From positions 315,001 through 379,000 of the forward strand of contig NZ_JAFEWC010000003.1 in the NCBI RefSeq assembly GCF_017355875.1: a DNA stretch of 64,000 nt, read 5' to 3'. Made by a program: the position numbers and the translations under genes. Positions within the stretch are counted from its first letter, which is position 1. Each line of letters starts with the position of its first letter. The notes below the pieces were generated by a model, which did no database searches, was not told the origin of the DNA, and saw only the letters and a list, made by a program, of their open reading frames with translations. The DNA comes from Aridibaculum aurantiacum. GTDB taxonomy: Bacteria > Bacteroidota > Bacteroidia > Chitinophagales > Chitinophagaceae. Of this stretch, positions 18,494 through 28,808 are shown in pieces.

Positions 18494-19528
18494 TTATAAA
18501 GAGTTTCTCAAAGTGAGGTAGAAATTTACTTTAATATGTTCTTTTGATTTGTTTAAAATCATTTCTGCAGCCTTTTCACCCATCATATTAAAATCAGTTG
18601 AAATGGTGGTAATACCTTTCATGATGATCTTCTTTAGCGGTACCTCGTTATAAGAGATCACGCCTATATCCGAACCTATTTCAAAGCCATTATCAACAAT
18701 GGTTTCTACAAGCGTTACCAGGTCATCCTCCAGCAGCGTTATATAAACCTCTCCTTTTTGCAAGGGATGTTTTTTAATATTATCAATGATGCTCTGGTTG
18801 AAGGCATAGTTTTGACAAAATTTGAAAAATCCATTTTGTATTTCTTTTGGATAATAAGTACATGTAGGAAATACAAGATGAAGCGTGTGGTATTTTTTTA
18901 ACTGCGGAAGAGCTTCTTCCAGCGCATGGTAAATATCAGTTTCAAAGTCTTCGTAAATGGCTCCATAAGTTCCGGTAATGCCTGGAATAATTTTATCGAG
19001 CAGTATCAGCTTTTCTTTTGGCAGTGTATTCAATAGCTTATTAGCCATCTCAGGTACTTCCCAAAAGTGCGGCATGATAACATAGTAGTCATAGTCTTCG
19101 TTGCAGTTGGTCAGCATTTTTTTAAAGAGCGTCATATCATTGTTGTAGATATAAAAATCTACTGCTGCATAATCACCTAATGTTCCAACCAATGCATCGT
19201 AAATGATCTTTTTGTGGGCACTCAGTTTGTTGAAAAGCAGGAAGATCTTTAGCTTCTTATCTACCTCTGCATTCATGATGTAGTAACCTTTGCCGGGCAC
19301 CGACCCTAGCACCCCACTGCGTTTCAAAAGCTTGTAGCCTTTCTCTACGGTGTCACGTGAAATCTCGAAGTGAAAACTGACTTCGTTGATAGAAGGCAGT
19401 ACATCTTCTGTTTGAAGTTTTCCTTTTTCAATTGCCTTTAAAATGCAATTGGCAAGCTGTTGATACTTCGGTGTAGCAGAAAAATCGTCGAAGTAGATGT
19501 GCTTGAAAACAGGCGAGGCAACCATCAT
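18494..19528 (-). CDS. GntR-family regulator with LacI-like sensor domain
   Basis: A 344-residue transcription factor. Residues about 18-80 form a GntR winged helix (PKYQQLANCILKAIEKG, then SINEVSFHFEISRDTVEKGY and a GKGYYI wing). The rest (from about 90) resembles a periplasmic-binding-protein/LacI effector domain (DYDYYVIMPHFWE, DIGVISYNEVPLKKI, STDFNMMGEKAAEMIL). Such fusions are frequent regulators of sugar-use genes in Bacteroidota. It is divergent from the GH43 arabinanase gene, so arabinose, rhamnose or a derived oligosaccharide is a likely signal; this is inference. Two ATG codons lie at the start; the first is used here. Confidence 0.82.
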   Translation of the reverse strand: MMVASPVFKHIYFDDFSATPKYQQLANCILKAIEKGKLQTEDVLPSINEVSFHFEISRDTVEKGYKLLKRSGVLGSVPGKGYYIMNAEVDKKLKIFLLFNKLSAHKKIIYDALVGTLGDYAAVDFYIYNNDMTLFKKMLTNCNEDYDYYVIMPHFWEVPEMANKLLNTLPKEKLILLDKIIPGITGTYGAIYEDFETDIYHALEEALPQLKKYHTLHLVFPTCTYYPKEIQNGFFKFCQNYAFNQSIIDNIKKHPLQKGEVYITLLEDDLVTLVETIVDNGFEIGSDIGVISYNEVPLKKIIMKGITTISTDFNMMGEKAAEMILNKSKEHIKVNFYLTLRNSL

Positions 19529-19964
19529 AGTGCAATCTTTAGTGCCTCTAATGTAAGTGATGCAGGCACAAAGAAGGTATAGTGCTTAAAAAAAAATTAG
19601 ATATCAGGGTCGTGCAGGCAAAAAATGGCATGTTTTGAGGGTTTTGAGGCTGTTTTGGCCGAAACCTGTTTGAACCGCAGATTTTAAAAGTTATACAACA
19701 GGCAATGATGGAGGTTGTTTCGGTAATGCTTGTGTGCCATTTTTCCTGTACATATTGCAGCCCCAGCAGTTACCAAGCTGGTCATCATTAACTTTATATG
19801 CAATTAGCAAAAATTGTAATTGCTGTATATCAATACAATTTATGAATAACGTACATTGAGCATTCATTAATGTAAAAGCTAGTTAGCCGAACAGACATCA
19901 TCTTTTTACTGATTTCCAATGTTCGACTTTTGTCGATAACATTTTACTCTATATCCTTCTAAAT
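19529..19964. promoter_or_regulatory. Divergent control region with candidate operator
   Basis: This 436-bp gap separates the regulator from the GH43 gene. At 19811-19818 and 19834-19841 there is a perfect inverted repeat AAATTGTA/TACAATTT with 15 bases between the arms, spaced like a site for a dimeric regulator. An A-run of about nine bases lies near 19588, and no coding frame is seen. Binding of the adjacent GntR protein is a hypothesis. Confidence 0.4.
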
Positions 19965-21068
19965 ATGTTGTACAACAATTCGATTGTTTCCAAAGTTGTT
20001 CTTGTTACATTTTTGATCAGTTCCTTTTTTGTATCTGCTAATTTGGTAGCGCAGCCATCAAAGCTTGGTGCCATAGTGCCCACAAAAGATGTTCCGGTGC
20101 ATGACCCGGTGATGGCCAAAGAAGGAGACACTTATTACCTTTTTGCCACCGGCTTTGGAATTTCAGTTTGGTCTTCTAAAGACATGCAGAACTGGCGCAA
20201 GGAGAAGCCTGTATTTAGCCAGCCACCACAATGGACGGTGGAAGCAGTACCAACTTTTCGGGGCCATATCTGGGCGCCAGACATCAGCTATCACAATGGG
20301 TTGTACTACCTGTATTATTCAGTTTCGGCTTTTGGTAAAAACACTTCATGCATTGGTTTGGTAGTGAATAGAACGTTGGACACTACCTCTGCCGATTATA
20401 AATGGATAGATCATGGAAAAGTTATTCAATCTTATCCTGGAGTAAGCAACTGGAATGCGATTGATCCAAATATTATCACAGGTAAAAAAGGAAGACCTTA
20501 TATGTCCTTCGGTTCTTTTTGGGGTGGACTTCAGCTAGTACCACTAACAGCAGATCGTAAATCGGTGGCCGTGGATACAAGTAAAATGATCACGATTGCC
20601 AGCAGGAAAAGTAGCCCTGCAACAGCAAATCCATCGGCTGTAGATGATAACCCGGTTGATGCAGGTGGCAATGCCATTGAAGCTCCTTTCATCTTTAAGA
20701 AGGGAGGCTATTACTATCTATTTGCATCCATCGATTATTGCTGTAAAGGAATTAAGAGTACTTATAAAATGATTGTTGGCCGGTCTAAAGATGTGGAAGG
20801 CCCTTATTTAGATAAGGATGGAAACAGGATGGATAGAAGAGGAGGTACAATAGTATTGGAAGGTGATGCTGATTGGTATGGAGTAGGTCATAATTCTGTA
20901 TATACTTTCGATGGTAAGGATTACCTGGTTTATCATGGATATGATGCTAAGGATGAAGGAAAATCGAAATTAAAAATTGATGAATTAGCCTGGAGTAATG
21001 GATGGCCATTCGTCAATAAAAAACAAGCTTCAATTACAAATGCAGCATCTTCTAATGTTGCTCAATAA
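19965..21068 (+). CDS. Endo-1,5-alpha-L-arabinanase-like GH43
   Basis: A 367-residue secreted GH43 protein (five-bladed propeller). The catalytic carboxylates of the family are recognisable: general base Asp in VHDPVMAKEGDTYY, the pKa-tuning Asp in NAIDPNII and the acid Glu in IEAPFIFKKGGYYYLF. GHNSVYTFDGKDYLVYHGYD is the usual final blade with its metal-near His. The signal peptide is the hydrophobic stretch at residues 8-28 ending in VAQ. It would cut the alpha-1,5-arabinan side chains of RG-I. The gene is divergent from the GntR-type regulator, whose control it probably shares. Confidence 0.88.
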   Translation: MLYNNSIVSKVVLVTFLISSFFVSANLVAQPSKLGAIVPTKDVPVHDPVMAKEGDTYYLFATGFGISVWSSKDMQNWRKEKPVFSQPPQWTVEAVPTFRGHIWAPDISYHNGLYYLYYSVSAFGKNTSCIGLVVNRTLDTTSADYKWIDHGKVIQSYPGVSNWNAIDPNIITGKKGRPYMSFGSFWGGLQLVPLTADRKSVAVDTSKMITIASRKSSPATANPSAVDDNPVDAGGNAIEAPFIFKKGGYYYLFASIDYCCKGIKSTYKMIVGRSKDVEGPYLDKDGNRMDRRGGTIVLEGDADWYGVGHNSVYTFDGKDYLVYHGYDAKDEGKSKLKIDELAWSNGWPFVNKKQASITNAASSNVAQ

Positions 21069-21118
21069 TATTTTAATGGTTTAATTAGTTGCTCTTTTTA
21101 TTGCAAGTAAATTAAACA

Positions 21119-21883
21119 TTAAACCCATCCTTTTTTTATTGCATTTGTAACGAGTGTAGCGGTATTAGGCGAGCTTGTTTTTCGTAACAGGTTTTTGCGG
21201 TGTGTCTTTACAGTAAGTTCGCTTATAAATAAGATATTGCTGATCTGTGCTGTATTCATTCCTTCTACCAGCATTAGCAGTATTTGCCTTTCCCTTTTAC
21301 TTAGTTGCAGTTTCTGCGTTGCATAAATTTCCTTTGGTTTTACATCTATATACGAAGGAGCTCCATTAAGCCCTATAAAAGAAAGAACCGGTGTGCCTTC
21401 TTGTTTTAAATGAGAAATATCTGTATGCACTCCAAAGGTCCGCGCAATACCCTCTTTCCTGTTGTACTGTATGGTTACTATCTGCTGTAAAATGCGGATA
21501 TACTCGCCGTTCTTTTTCTTTACCCTGTAGTCGTGGCGCACTTTGTAATGAGGCACCATATCTTCTGGTTGTGATTGCAGAAATTCCGTTGTTTCATTTT
21601 CAAAATTCAGAAAATGAGCCTGGTCGTCGGGATGTATGAGTGAAAGAAATTGGTGAATGGTCATGGTGGCTGGATCATATCCAAGTACATTTTCCATTTC
21701 AGGACTTATATATTCAAAGCATCCTTTAGAAACACTAAATATGTAGTAATAATATTCTCCTACATGAAAAAATTGTAAAAGCTTTTTTTGAACTTCTAGC
21801 TGGAAGTTCAACTCTTCTTCTTTTCCTTTATAATCCAGCCGTTTCCATATTTTATCAGCTTCATTAAATATGGCAAGATCCAT
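21119..21883 (-). CDS. PAS-LuxR transcriptional regulator
   Basis: A 254-residue regulator: a PAS fold of type 3 (residues about 35-165, with YISPEMENVLGYDP and the PAC-like segment FLSLIHPDDQAHFL followed by VKKKNGEYIRILQQIV) and a C-terminal LuxR/GerE helix-turn-helix (LSKRERQILLMLVEGMNTAQISNILFIS written in parts: LSKRERQILLMLVEG, then SELTVKTHRKNLL). No receiver domain and no signal peptide. It lies just downstream of pflA on the same strand. A PAS domain could sense redox state or a metabolite, which would suit control of anaerobic genes, but no ligand can be read. The ATG at 21883 is preferred; an upstream in-frame ATG at 21922 adds an unusual 13-residue extension. Confidence 0.8.
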   Translation of the reverse strand: MDLAIFNEADKIWKRLDYKGKEEELNFQLEVQKKLLQFFHVGEYYYYIFSVSKGCFEYISPEMENVLGYDPATMTIHQFLSLIHPDDQAHFLNFENETTEFLQSQPEDMVPHYKVRHDYRVKKKNGEYIRILQQIVTIQYNRKEGIARTFGVHTDISHLKQEGTPVLSFIGLNGAPSYIDVKPKEIYATQKLQLSKRERQILLMLVEGMNTAQISNILFISELTVKTHRKNLLRKTSSPNTATLVTNAIKKGWV

Positions 21884-21945
21884 TACAATTGATTTGGTTG
21901 TAACATTAAAAATAACAAACAAATCAATTACCCTTACAGGTAGTA

Positions 21946-22728
21946 CTAATTCACTTTTACCTCTTTAAAATATTGTTGGAATATAGAAGCGGTTTTTTCT
22001 ATTTGTGCTTGTGTAGGTGGATTTACACCTTCTAAACCATATTTCATCCCTAGTGCCTGCCATTTATGAACGCCTAATGTATGGTAAGGCTGAATTTCAA
22101 TTTTCTGGATGGTCTTGTAATCCTTGAAATATCTTCCCAACTGGTGCAGGTGTTCTTCCTGGTCGCTGTAGCCTGGTACAAGCACATACCTAAGCCACAT
22201 TGGTTTGCCGCTGGCTTCGCGATGTTGGGCTACACGCAGCGTGGTTCTATTGCTGTGTAAAGTAATGATGTGATGCCATGCATCATCTATATGCTTTACG
22301 TCAAGCAAAAGAAGGTCTGTCTCATCAAGCATCTCTTTTACATCGTTATTAAAAATGGTTCCATTAGAATCCAATGCTGTAGTAATTCCTTCCTGGTGCA
22401 GCCTTTCAAAAAGTGCTTTTACATGTTTTGCCTGTATAGATGGCTCACCGCCTGAAACTGTTACGCCGCCACGTTTGCCGAAATATGGTTTCTCATCTAC
22501 AGCCAGTTTTACTATCTCTTCAATGTTGGCTATGCGTCCACCTTTCAGATCGAAAGTATCTGGGTTGGCGCAGAACAGGCACCTGAACTGGCAACCCTGC
22601 GTGAAGACCACCAGCCTTATGCCGGGTCCATCGTGCGTGCCGAATGATTCAATGGAGTGTATTCTAAGTGTGTCTGTATCTTTTATAATGGGATCGACTT
22701 TTATTCTTTCTACTAATGTGGTGGTCAT
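21946..22728 (-). CDS. pflA: Pyruvate formate-lyase activating enzyme
   Basis: Radical SAM protein of 260 residues. The iron-sulfur motif CxxxCxxC is present as CQFRCLFC at about residues 50-57, preceded by THDGPGIRLVVFTQG, the activase signature. It forms the glycyl radical in pyruvate formate-lyase with S-adenosylmethionine. It lies 78 bp downstream of pflB on the same strand, with a hairpin in the gap, so both are probably transcribed together. The N-terminal extension of about 25 residues is slightly longer than usual. Confidence 0.93.
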   Translation of the reverse strand: MTTTLVERIKVDPIIKDTDTLRIHSIESFGTHDGPGIRLVVFTQGCQFRCLFCANPDTFDLKGGRIANIEEIVKLAVDEKPYFGKRGGVTVSGGEPSIQAKHVKALFERLHQEGITTALDSNGTIFNNDVKEMLDETDLLLLDVKHIDDAWHHIITLHSNRTTLRVAQHREASGKPMWLRYVLVPGYSDQEEHLHQLGRYFKDYKTIQKIEIQPYHTLGVHKWQALGMKYGLEGVNPPTQAQIEKTASIFQQYFKEVKVN

Positions 22729-22770
22729 GGTATAGGTGTGTGTAGTGAGTGATGAGAGATTGTTTATAAT

Positions 22771-22798
22771 GAAGAAGGAGCCTCGCAGCTCCTTCTTC
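22771..22798 (-). terminator. Strong hairpin between pflB and pflA
   Basis: An 11-bp perfect stem (22771-22781 with 22788-22798, GAAGAAGGAGC and its complement) has a six-base loop. The T-run on the minus strand is weak, so it may only partly terminate after pflB or protect the pflB message. Confidence 0.55.
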
Positions 22799-22806
22799 TA
22801 CAAGTT

Positions 22807-25047
<2,241 letters not shown>

Positions 25048-25101
25048 GATGATTTTTTTAAAGTAGAAAATTAAGCTGGCAAGCAATCGTTGGGGGTAAT
25101 G

Positions 25102-25144
25102 CAAACCTACACCTGCTCACATGCGAGAAAGCTGACAAGTGTCA
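25102..25144 (-). promoter_or_regulatory. Candidate pflB promoter and palindrome
   Basis: On the minus strand TAGGTTTG at 25109-25102 fits the Bacteroidota -7 box TAnnTTTG, about 55 bp before the pflB start. A perfect palindrome TGACAAGTGTCA lies at 25133-25144, where an activator or repressor could bind. No clear TTTG -33 box at the right distance. Confidence 0.4.
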
Positions 25145-25339
25145 ACTGGTTTTATGATTTTGAATAGGAACTGCACCTGCTTCAAAAAGTTCAAATGGAT
25201 GAGTGTAACTGCAGTGGATTTTTGAAAACTGTTAGATGAGCAATCATGAATAAGAAACTGAAGACGATCATGTTTTCGGTTGACGCTTATTAGCTACCAG
25301 TAACTACTTCATGCTGAAATTTGCGGCACTAGTAACAGC

Positions 25340-26116
25340 ATGTTGATGAAAAAAGAAAAGGAGAGAGGTATAGTTCACAAGCTAGGACCGTTGTTGTTAG
25401 AGGTAGGAGCACTATTAATGAGTGCTGGTGCCAACACAGAAAGGGTCCGCATTACCATTTCACGAATTGCCAATGCATATTACATCAACTGCGATGTCAT
25501 GATCACCTTCAGGGCAATTACCCTTACACTAACCAACGGCGACCAGGATAAGATCTTCAGTAGTGTGAAACGCACTACACCTCATGGAGTGAATTTTAAA
25601 GTGGTATCTGCTATCAGCAAAATGAGCTGGCAGGTGGTGGAAGAAGATTGGACCATAGAGCATATACAGGAAGAGTTACAAAGGATACAAAATAAATCAC
25701 ATTACCCTGCATGGATAACGGTATTGGTAGTAGGTAGTGCTGGTGCGGCCTTCTGTAGTATAGCCGGTGGTGGAGTAACAGATATGGTCATTGTATTCCT
25801 GGCTACTTGTATTGGATTGCTTACGCGCCGCAAAGCAATGGCTATGAACTTCAACCCTTACCTATGCTTTTATTTTGCTGCCTTGGCTGCATCGTTGGTC
25901 ACAGGCATTTTTTTAAAAACAGGCATAGTAGCCAATAAGGAATATGCTTTTGTAACTGCAATCCTATTCCTGGTGCCGGGCGTTCCGCTTATCAATTCAT
26001 TTTCTGATGTGATAGATGGCAACCTGCAAAATGCCATCATTCGCGGGTTCCACGGGTTGATTATATCATTTACTATAGCACTGGGTTTGCTAACCGCTAT
26101 GTTCTTATATCATTAA
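25340..26116 (+). CDS. YjjP/ThrE N-terminal-type exporter subunit
   Basis: A 258-residue membrane protein of the threonine/serine exporter family (DUF1212). The cytoplasmic N-terminal half has the family signature EVGALLMSAGANTERVRITI; the second half has about five membrane segments, from ITVLVVGSAGAAFCSIAGG to the C-terminus, including a LVPGVPLINSFSDVIDGN loop. In E. coli the homologous pair YjjP/YjjB exports succinate; in Corynebacterium fused ThrE exports threonine. The partner gene follows after three bases. The substrate here is not known, but the divergent pfl genes fit export of a fermentation acid. Confidence 0.85.
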   Translation: MLMKKEKERGIVHKLGPLLLEVGALLMSAGANTERVRITISRIANAYYINCDVMITFRAITLTLTNGDQDKIFSSVKRTTPHGVNFKVVSAISKMSWQVVEEDWTIEHIQEELQRIQNKSHYPAWITVLVVGSAGAAFCSIAGGGVTDMVIVFLATCIGLLTRRKAMAMNFNPYLCFYFAALAASLVTGIFLKTGIVANKEYAFVTAILFLVPGVPLINSFSDVIDGNLQNAIIRGFHGLIISFTIALGLLTAMFLYH

Positions 26117-26119
26117 CCT

Positions 26120-26635
26120 ATGGATGTGTTTTATTACATACAGATGTTCTTAAGTTTTGGAATAGCCGCTACTGGTTTTGCTATCCTATTCAATGTTCCT
26201 AAACGCACTTTGCCTACTATATTTTTTATAGCAGCCTTTGCAGGTCTTATAAAAATGATGATGATACAGCACGGCTACAACCTGGTAGTTGCTACGTTCT
26301 CTGCATCACTTTTTATAGGATTTGTTTGTATACCTATTGCGCATTTACAGCATGCACCTCCACTTGTTTTTTCTATACCATCGGTTATCCCTTTGGTGCC
26401 TGGTGTGCTTGCTTTCAGGATGATGGTAGGTATAATACAATTGTCTGGAGATATGGAAGCAGCTTCTTATGCAGCTATATTATCAACTACTGTAAGCAAT
26501 GGTTTAAAGGTGATGTTTGTATTGCTGAGCCTTGCTGCCGGTGTGGCATTGCCAATGTTGCTTACACGCAAAGATTCTGTAAAGCATGTAAGACTACGTA
26601 AGAAGCCATTTACTTCTGCAGTAACTGGTGAATAG
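26120..26635 (+). CDS. YjjB/ThrE C-terminal-type exporter subunit
   Basis: A 171-residue membrane protein with five hydrophobic segments, matching the C-terminal half of ThrE (DUF3815, YjjB). The conserved SIPSVIPLVPGVLAFRMMVG loop is present. It pairs with the preceding gene to form a split ThrE-type exporter, three bases downstream, and translation is probably coupled. The last 26 bases overlap the end of the converging FAD oxidoreductase gene. Confidence 0.85.
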   Translation: MDVFYYIQMFLSFGIAATGFAILFNVPKRTLPTIFFIAAFAGLIKMMMIQHGYNLVVATFSASLFIGFVCIPIAHLQHAPPLVFSIPSVIPLVPGVLAFRMMVGIIQLSGDMEAASYAAILSTTVSNGLKVMFVLLSLAAGVALPMLLTRKDSVKHVRLRKKPFTSAVTGE

Positions 26636-28208
26636 CCATAGCAACACGCTCACCATCCATGGCTGCGCTAACTATTCCACCAGCATAACCGGCGCCTTCG
26701 CCGCATGGGTATAGATTTTTTACCTGTGGGTGTTGTAAAGTAGCATTGTCACGTGGAATGCGTACAGGTGAAGATGTGCGGCTTTCTGTGGCTACCACCA
26801 ATGCTTCGTTTGTATAATAGCCACGCATTTTTTTGCCAAAGGCTTTAAAACCTTCCTGCAAGCTTTTATGTACTAAAGAGGGTAGAGGTTCTTTAAGATC
26901 GGCTGAATGTACACCGGGTAGATAACTGCAATCTGGCAGAGAGGCAGATACTTTATTTGTACAAAAATCAACGAGGCGTTGTGCAGGCGCAACAAATTTT
27001 CCACCGCCTGTAGTAAAGCATGCACGCTCTACCATTTCCTGGAAATACATCATGGCAAGTGGCGAGGTAGTGGAGGCTTCTTTTTCTTTCAGATAAGCTT
27101 TGAAATCTTTTGATTGTTCCAGGTCTTTGTGCTCTATGCTTACCACCATACCACTGTTAGCATAGGGGTTGTTGCGTTTGCTGGGGCTCCAGCCATTTAC
27201 CACCAACTCTCTCGGATTGGTAGCTGCAGGTGCAATGATGCCGCCGGGGCACATGCAAAAACTAAAGACACCGCGGCCTTCTACCTGTTGCACCAGGCTA
27301 TACGATGCAGGTGGTAAATATTCGCCGCGGCTGCTGCAGTGGTATTGTATACTATCAATGATAGCCTGCGGATGTTCTATGCGTACACCCAAAGCAAAAG
27401 GCTTGGCTTCTATTAGTACCTGCTTGTTATCTAACAGTTCAAAAATATCGCGGGCTGAATGACCGGTAGCTAGTATAACTGCATCAGCATGTATGCTATC
27501 ACCGTCAGCAGTTACCACTCCTTTAATAGTTGTGTTATCTAATACAAGATCTACCACCTTCTTCTCGAACAAGAACTGGCCGCCGCTATCTATTACCTGC
27601 TGTCGCATGGCTGTTATGATCTGCGGTAGTTTGTTAGTGCCAATATGAGGATGTGCTTCTATTAAGATCTTTTCATCAGCACCGAACTGCACAAATAAGT
27701 TGAGGATGCGGTTGATATCGCCGCGCTTGTTGCTGCGGGTATACAACTTGCCATCGCTGTATGTACCGGCACCGCCTTCGCCAAAGCAGTAGTTGCTCTC
27801 AGGGTTTACTTCACCTTCTTTATTCAATGCAGCCAGGTCGCGGCGGCGAGAACGAACATCTTTTCCTCGTTCTAAAACGATGGGTTGTATACCAAGTTCT
27901 ATCAATCGTAAAGCTGCAAATATTCCTGCAGGTCCGGCACCTATTACTATGGCTTTATTAGCAGCTTTACTAACATCAGGGAACGCTACCTGGTGATATG
28001 CGCGATTGATAAAAGGTTCATTGATGAAAGCTTGTACGGTAAGGTTTATCCATACCTGCCTGCCACGTGCATCTATGCTGCGCTTCAGTAAATGGAAGCC
28101 TGTTACGTCAGATGTTTTTTTGCCGGTAGAACTGGCAATATAATGTGTAATAGTGGCATCGTCGGCTGCTTCGTGTGGTAGCAGTTTAAGAGAAAGTTGT
28201 TGTTGCAT
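26610..28208 (-). CDS. NAD(P)/FAD-dependent oxidoreductase (COG2509 type)
   Basis: A 532-residue flavoprotein. The Rossmann motif VIGAGPAGIFAALRLIE begins near residue 87 after an N-terminal domain of about 85 residues. The CFGEGGAGTYSDGKLYTR segment and the C-terminal PCGEGAGYAGGIVSAAMDG FAD-contact are typical of the COG2509 family of uncharacterised FAD dehydrogenases, and VILATGHSARDIFELL is the usual ATG motif. Cytoplasmic. The reaction is unknown. The 3' end overlaps the converging exporter gene by 26 bp. A single monocistronic unit is likely. Confidence 0.85.
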   Translation of the reverse strand: MQQQLSLKLLPHEAADDATITHYIASSTGKKTSDVTGFHLLKRSIDARGRQVWINLTVQAFINEPFINRAYHQVAFPDVSKAANKAIVIGAGPAGIFAALRLIELGIQPIVLERGKDVRSRRRDLAALNKEGEVNPESNYCFGEGGAGTYSDGKLYTRSNKRGDINRILNLFVQFGADEKILIEAHPHIGTNKLPQIITAMRQQVIDSGGQFLFEKKVVDLVLDNTTIKGVVTADGDSIHADAVILATGHSARDIFELLDNKQVLIEAKPFALGVRIEHPQAIIDSIQYHCSSRGEYLPPASYSLVQQVEGRGVFSFCMCPGGIIAPAATNPRELVVNGWSPSKRNNPYANSGMVVSIEHKDLEQSKDFKAYLKEKEASTTSPLAMMYFQEMVERACFTTGGGKFVAPAQRLVDFCTNKVSASLPDCSYLPGVHSADLKEPLPSLVHKSLQEGFKAFGKKMRGYYTNEALVVATESRTSSPVRIPRDNATLQHPQVKNLYPCGEGAGYAGGIVSAAMDGERVAMAIHQLLQK

Positions 28209-28370
28209 AATGTTAGGTTTTTATCCTAAAAGAACATGCTATAAAGCTGTAAGAAATGTACCAGCGCTTCCTAGAAATTGCAACCTACGCCTCAACCAGT
28301 GATATACAAGATGAACGGAGCGTCGCAACAATGTTCAACAAGCGATGTACAGCTTATTATAAAATTAAAA

Positions 28371-28395
28371 CAACAGGTAAGAGCCTTACCTGTTG
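28371..28395. terminator. Terminator after the DUF3127 gene
   Basis: A 10-bp perfect stem (28371-28380 with 28386-28395, CAACAGGTAA and its complement) has a five-base loop. It lies 22 bp after the minus-strand stop and is followed there by TTTTAATTTT; the plus strand also has a seven-T run. Confidence 0.75.
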
Positions 28396-28416
28396 CTATA
28401 CTTTTTTTAAGAAGAA

Positions 28417-28785
28417 TTAAAATGGAAGATCGTCCACTACATCAGCAGGTGGAATATCGTTATAGTTCACTTCATGTCCATTGTCCTGTCCAAGTTTAAT
28501 GCTTTCCATGCGCCATGCATCCAGGTTGGTGATGTAGTTGGTTCTGCCATCTTTCTCCCATTTGCTTCCTTTGATGTTGAACTGGATTTTCACTTCATCG
28601 CCTATATTGAACCTATCGGGCATCGTCGTTTTATCTTGCACACACTGGAACTTTATGAAACTGGTGAATGTTTTTCCATTGCCACTGTCTGTTTTCTCAA
28701 TTACAAATTCTCTTGTTTTAAAATTTTCGCTTCGCTGAACGGTATCAAACCTGGCAACCAGCTTCCCTGTTATTTCGTACGACAT
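28417..28785 (-). CDS. DUF3127 protein with SSB-like acidic C-terminal tip
   Basis: A 122-residue protein of the Bacteroidota-specific DUF3127 family (MSYEITGKLVARFDTVQ start; FTSFIKFQCVQDKT and IQFNIKGSKWEKDGRTNY strands), predicted to form an OB-fold-like beta barrel. The last residues are ADVVDDLPF, closely like the acidic protein-docking tip of single-stranded DNA-binding proteins (DDDIPF in E. coli). It is the nearest gene upstream of dnaA, on the opposite strand. Binding of single-stranded nucleic acid is inference. The ATG at 28785 gives the family start; a longer frame from 28803 adds six residues. A -7 box TACTTTTG lies at 28808-28801. Confidence 0.8.
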   Translation of the reverse strand: MSYEITGKLVARFDTVQRSENFKTREFVIEKTDSGNGKTFTSFIKFQCVQDKTTMPDRFNIGDEVKIQFNIKGSKWEKDGRTNYITNLDAWRMESIKLGQDNGHEVNYNDIPPADVVDDLPF

Positions 28786-28800
28786 TATAATTATTTGCGG

Positions 28801-28808
28801 CAAAAGTA
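28801..28808 (-). promoter_or_regulatory. -7 promoter box of the DUF3127 gene
   Basis: TACTTTTG on the minus strand fits TAnnTTTG and lies 16 bp before the ATG. An AAAAC stretch about 20 bp upstream is only a weak -33 match. Confidence 0.45.
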
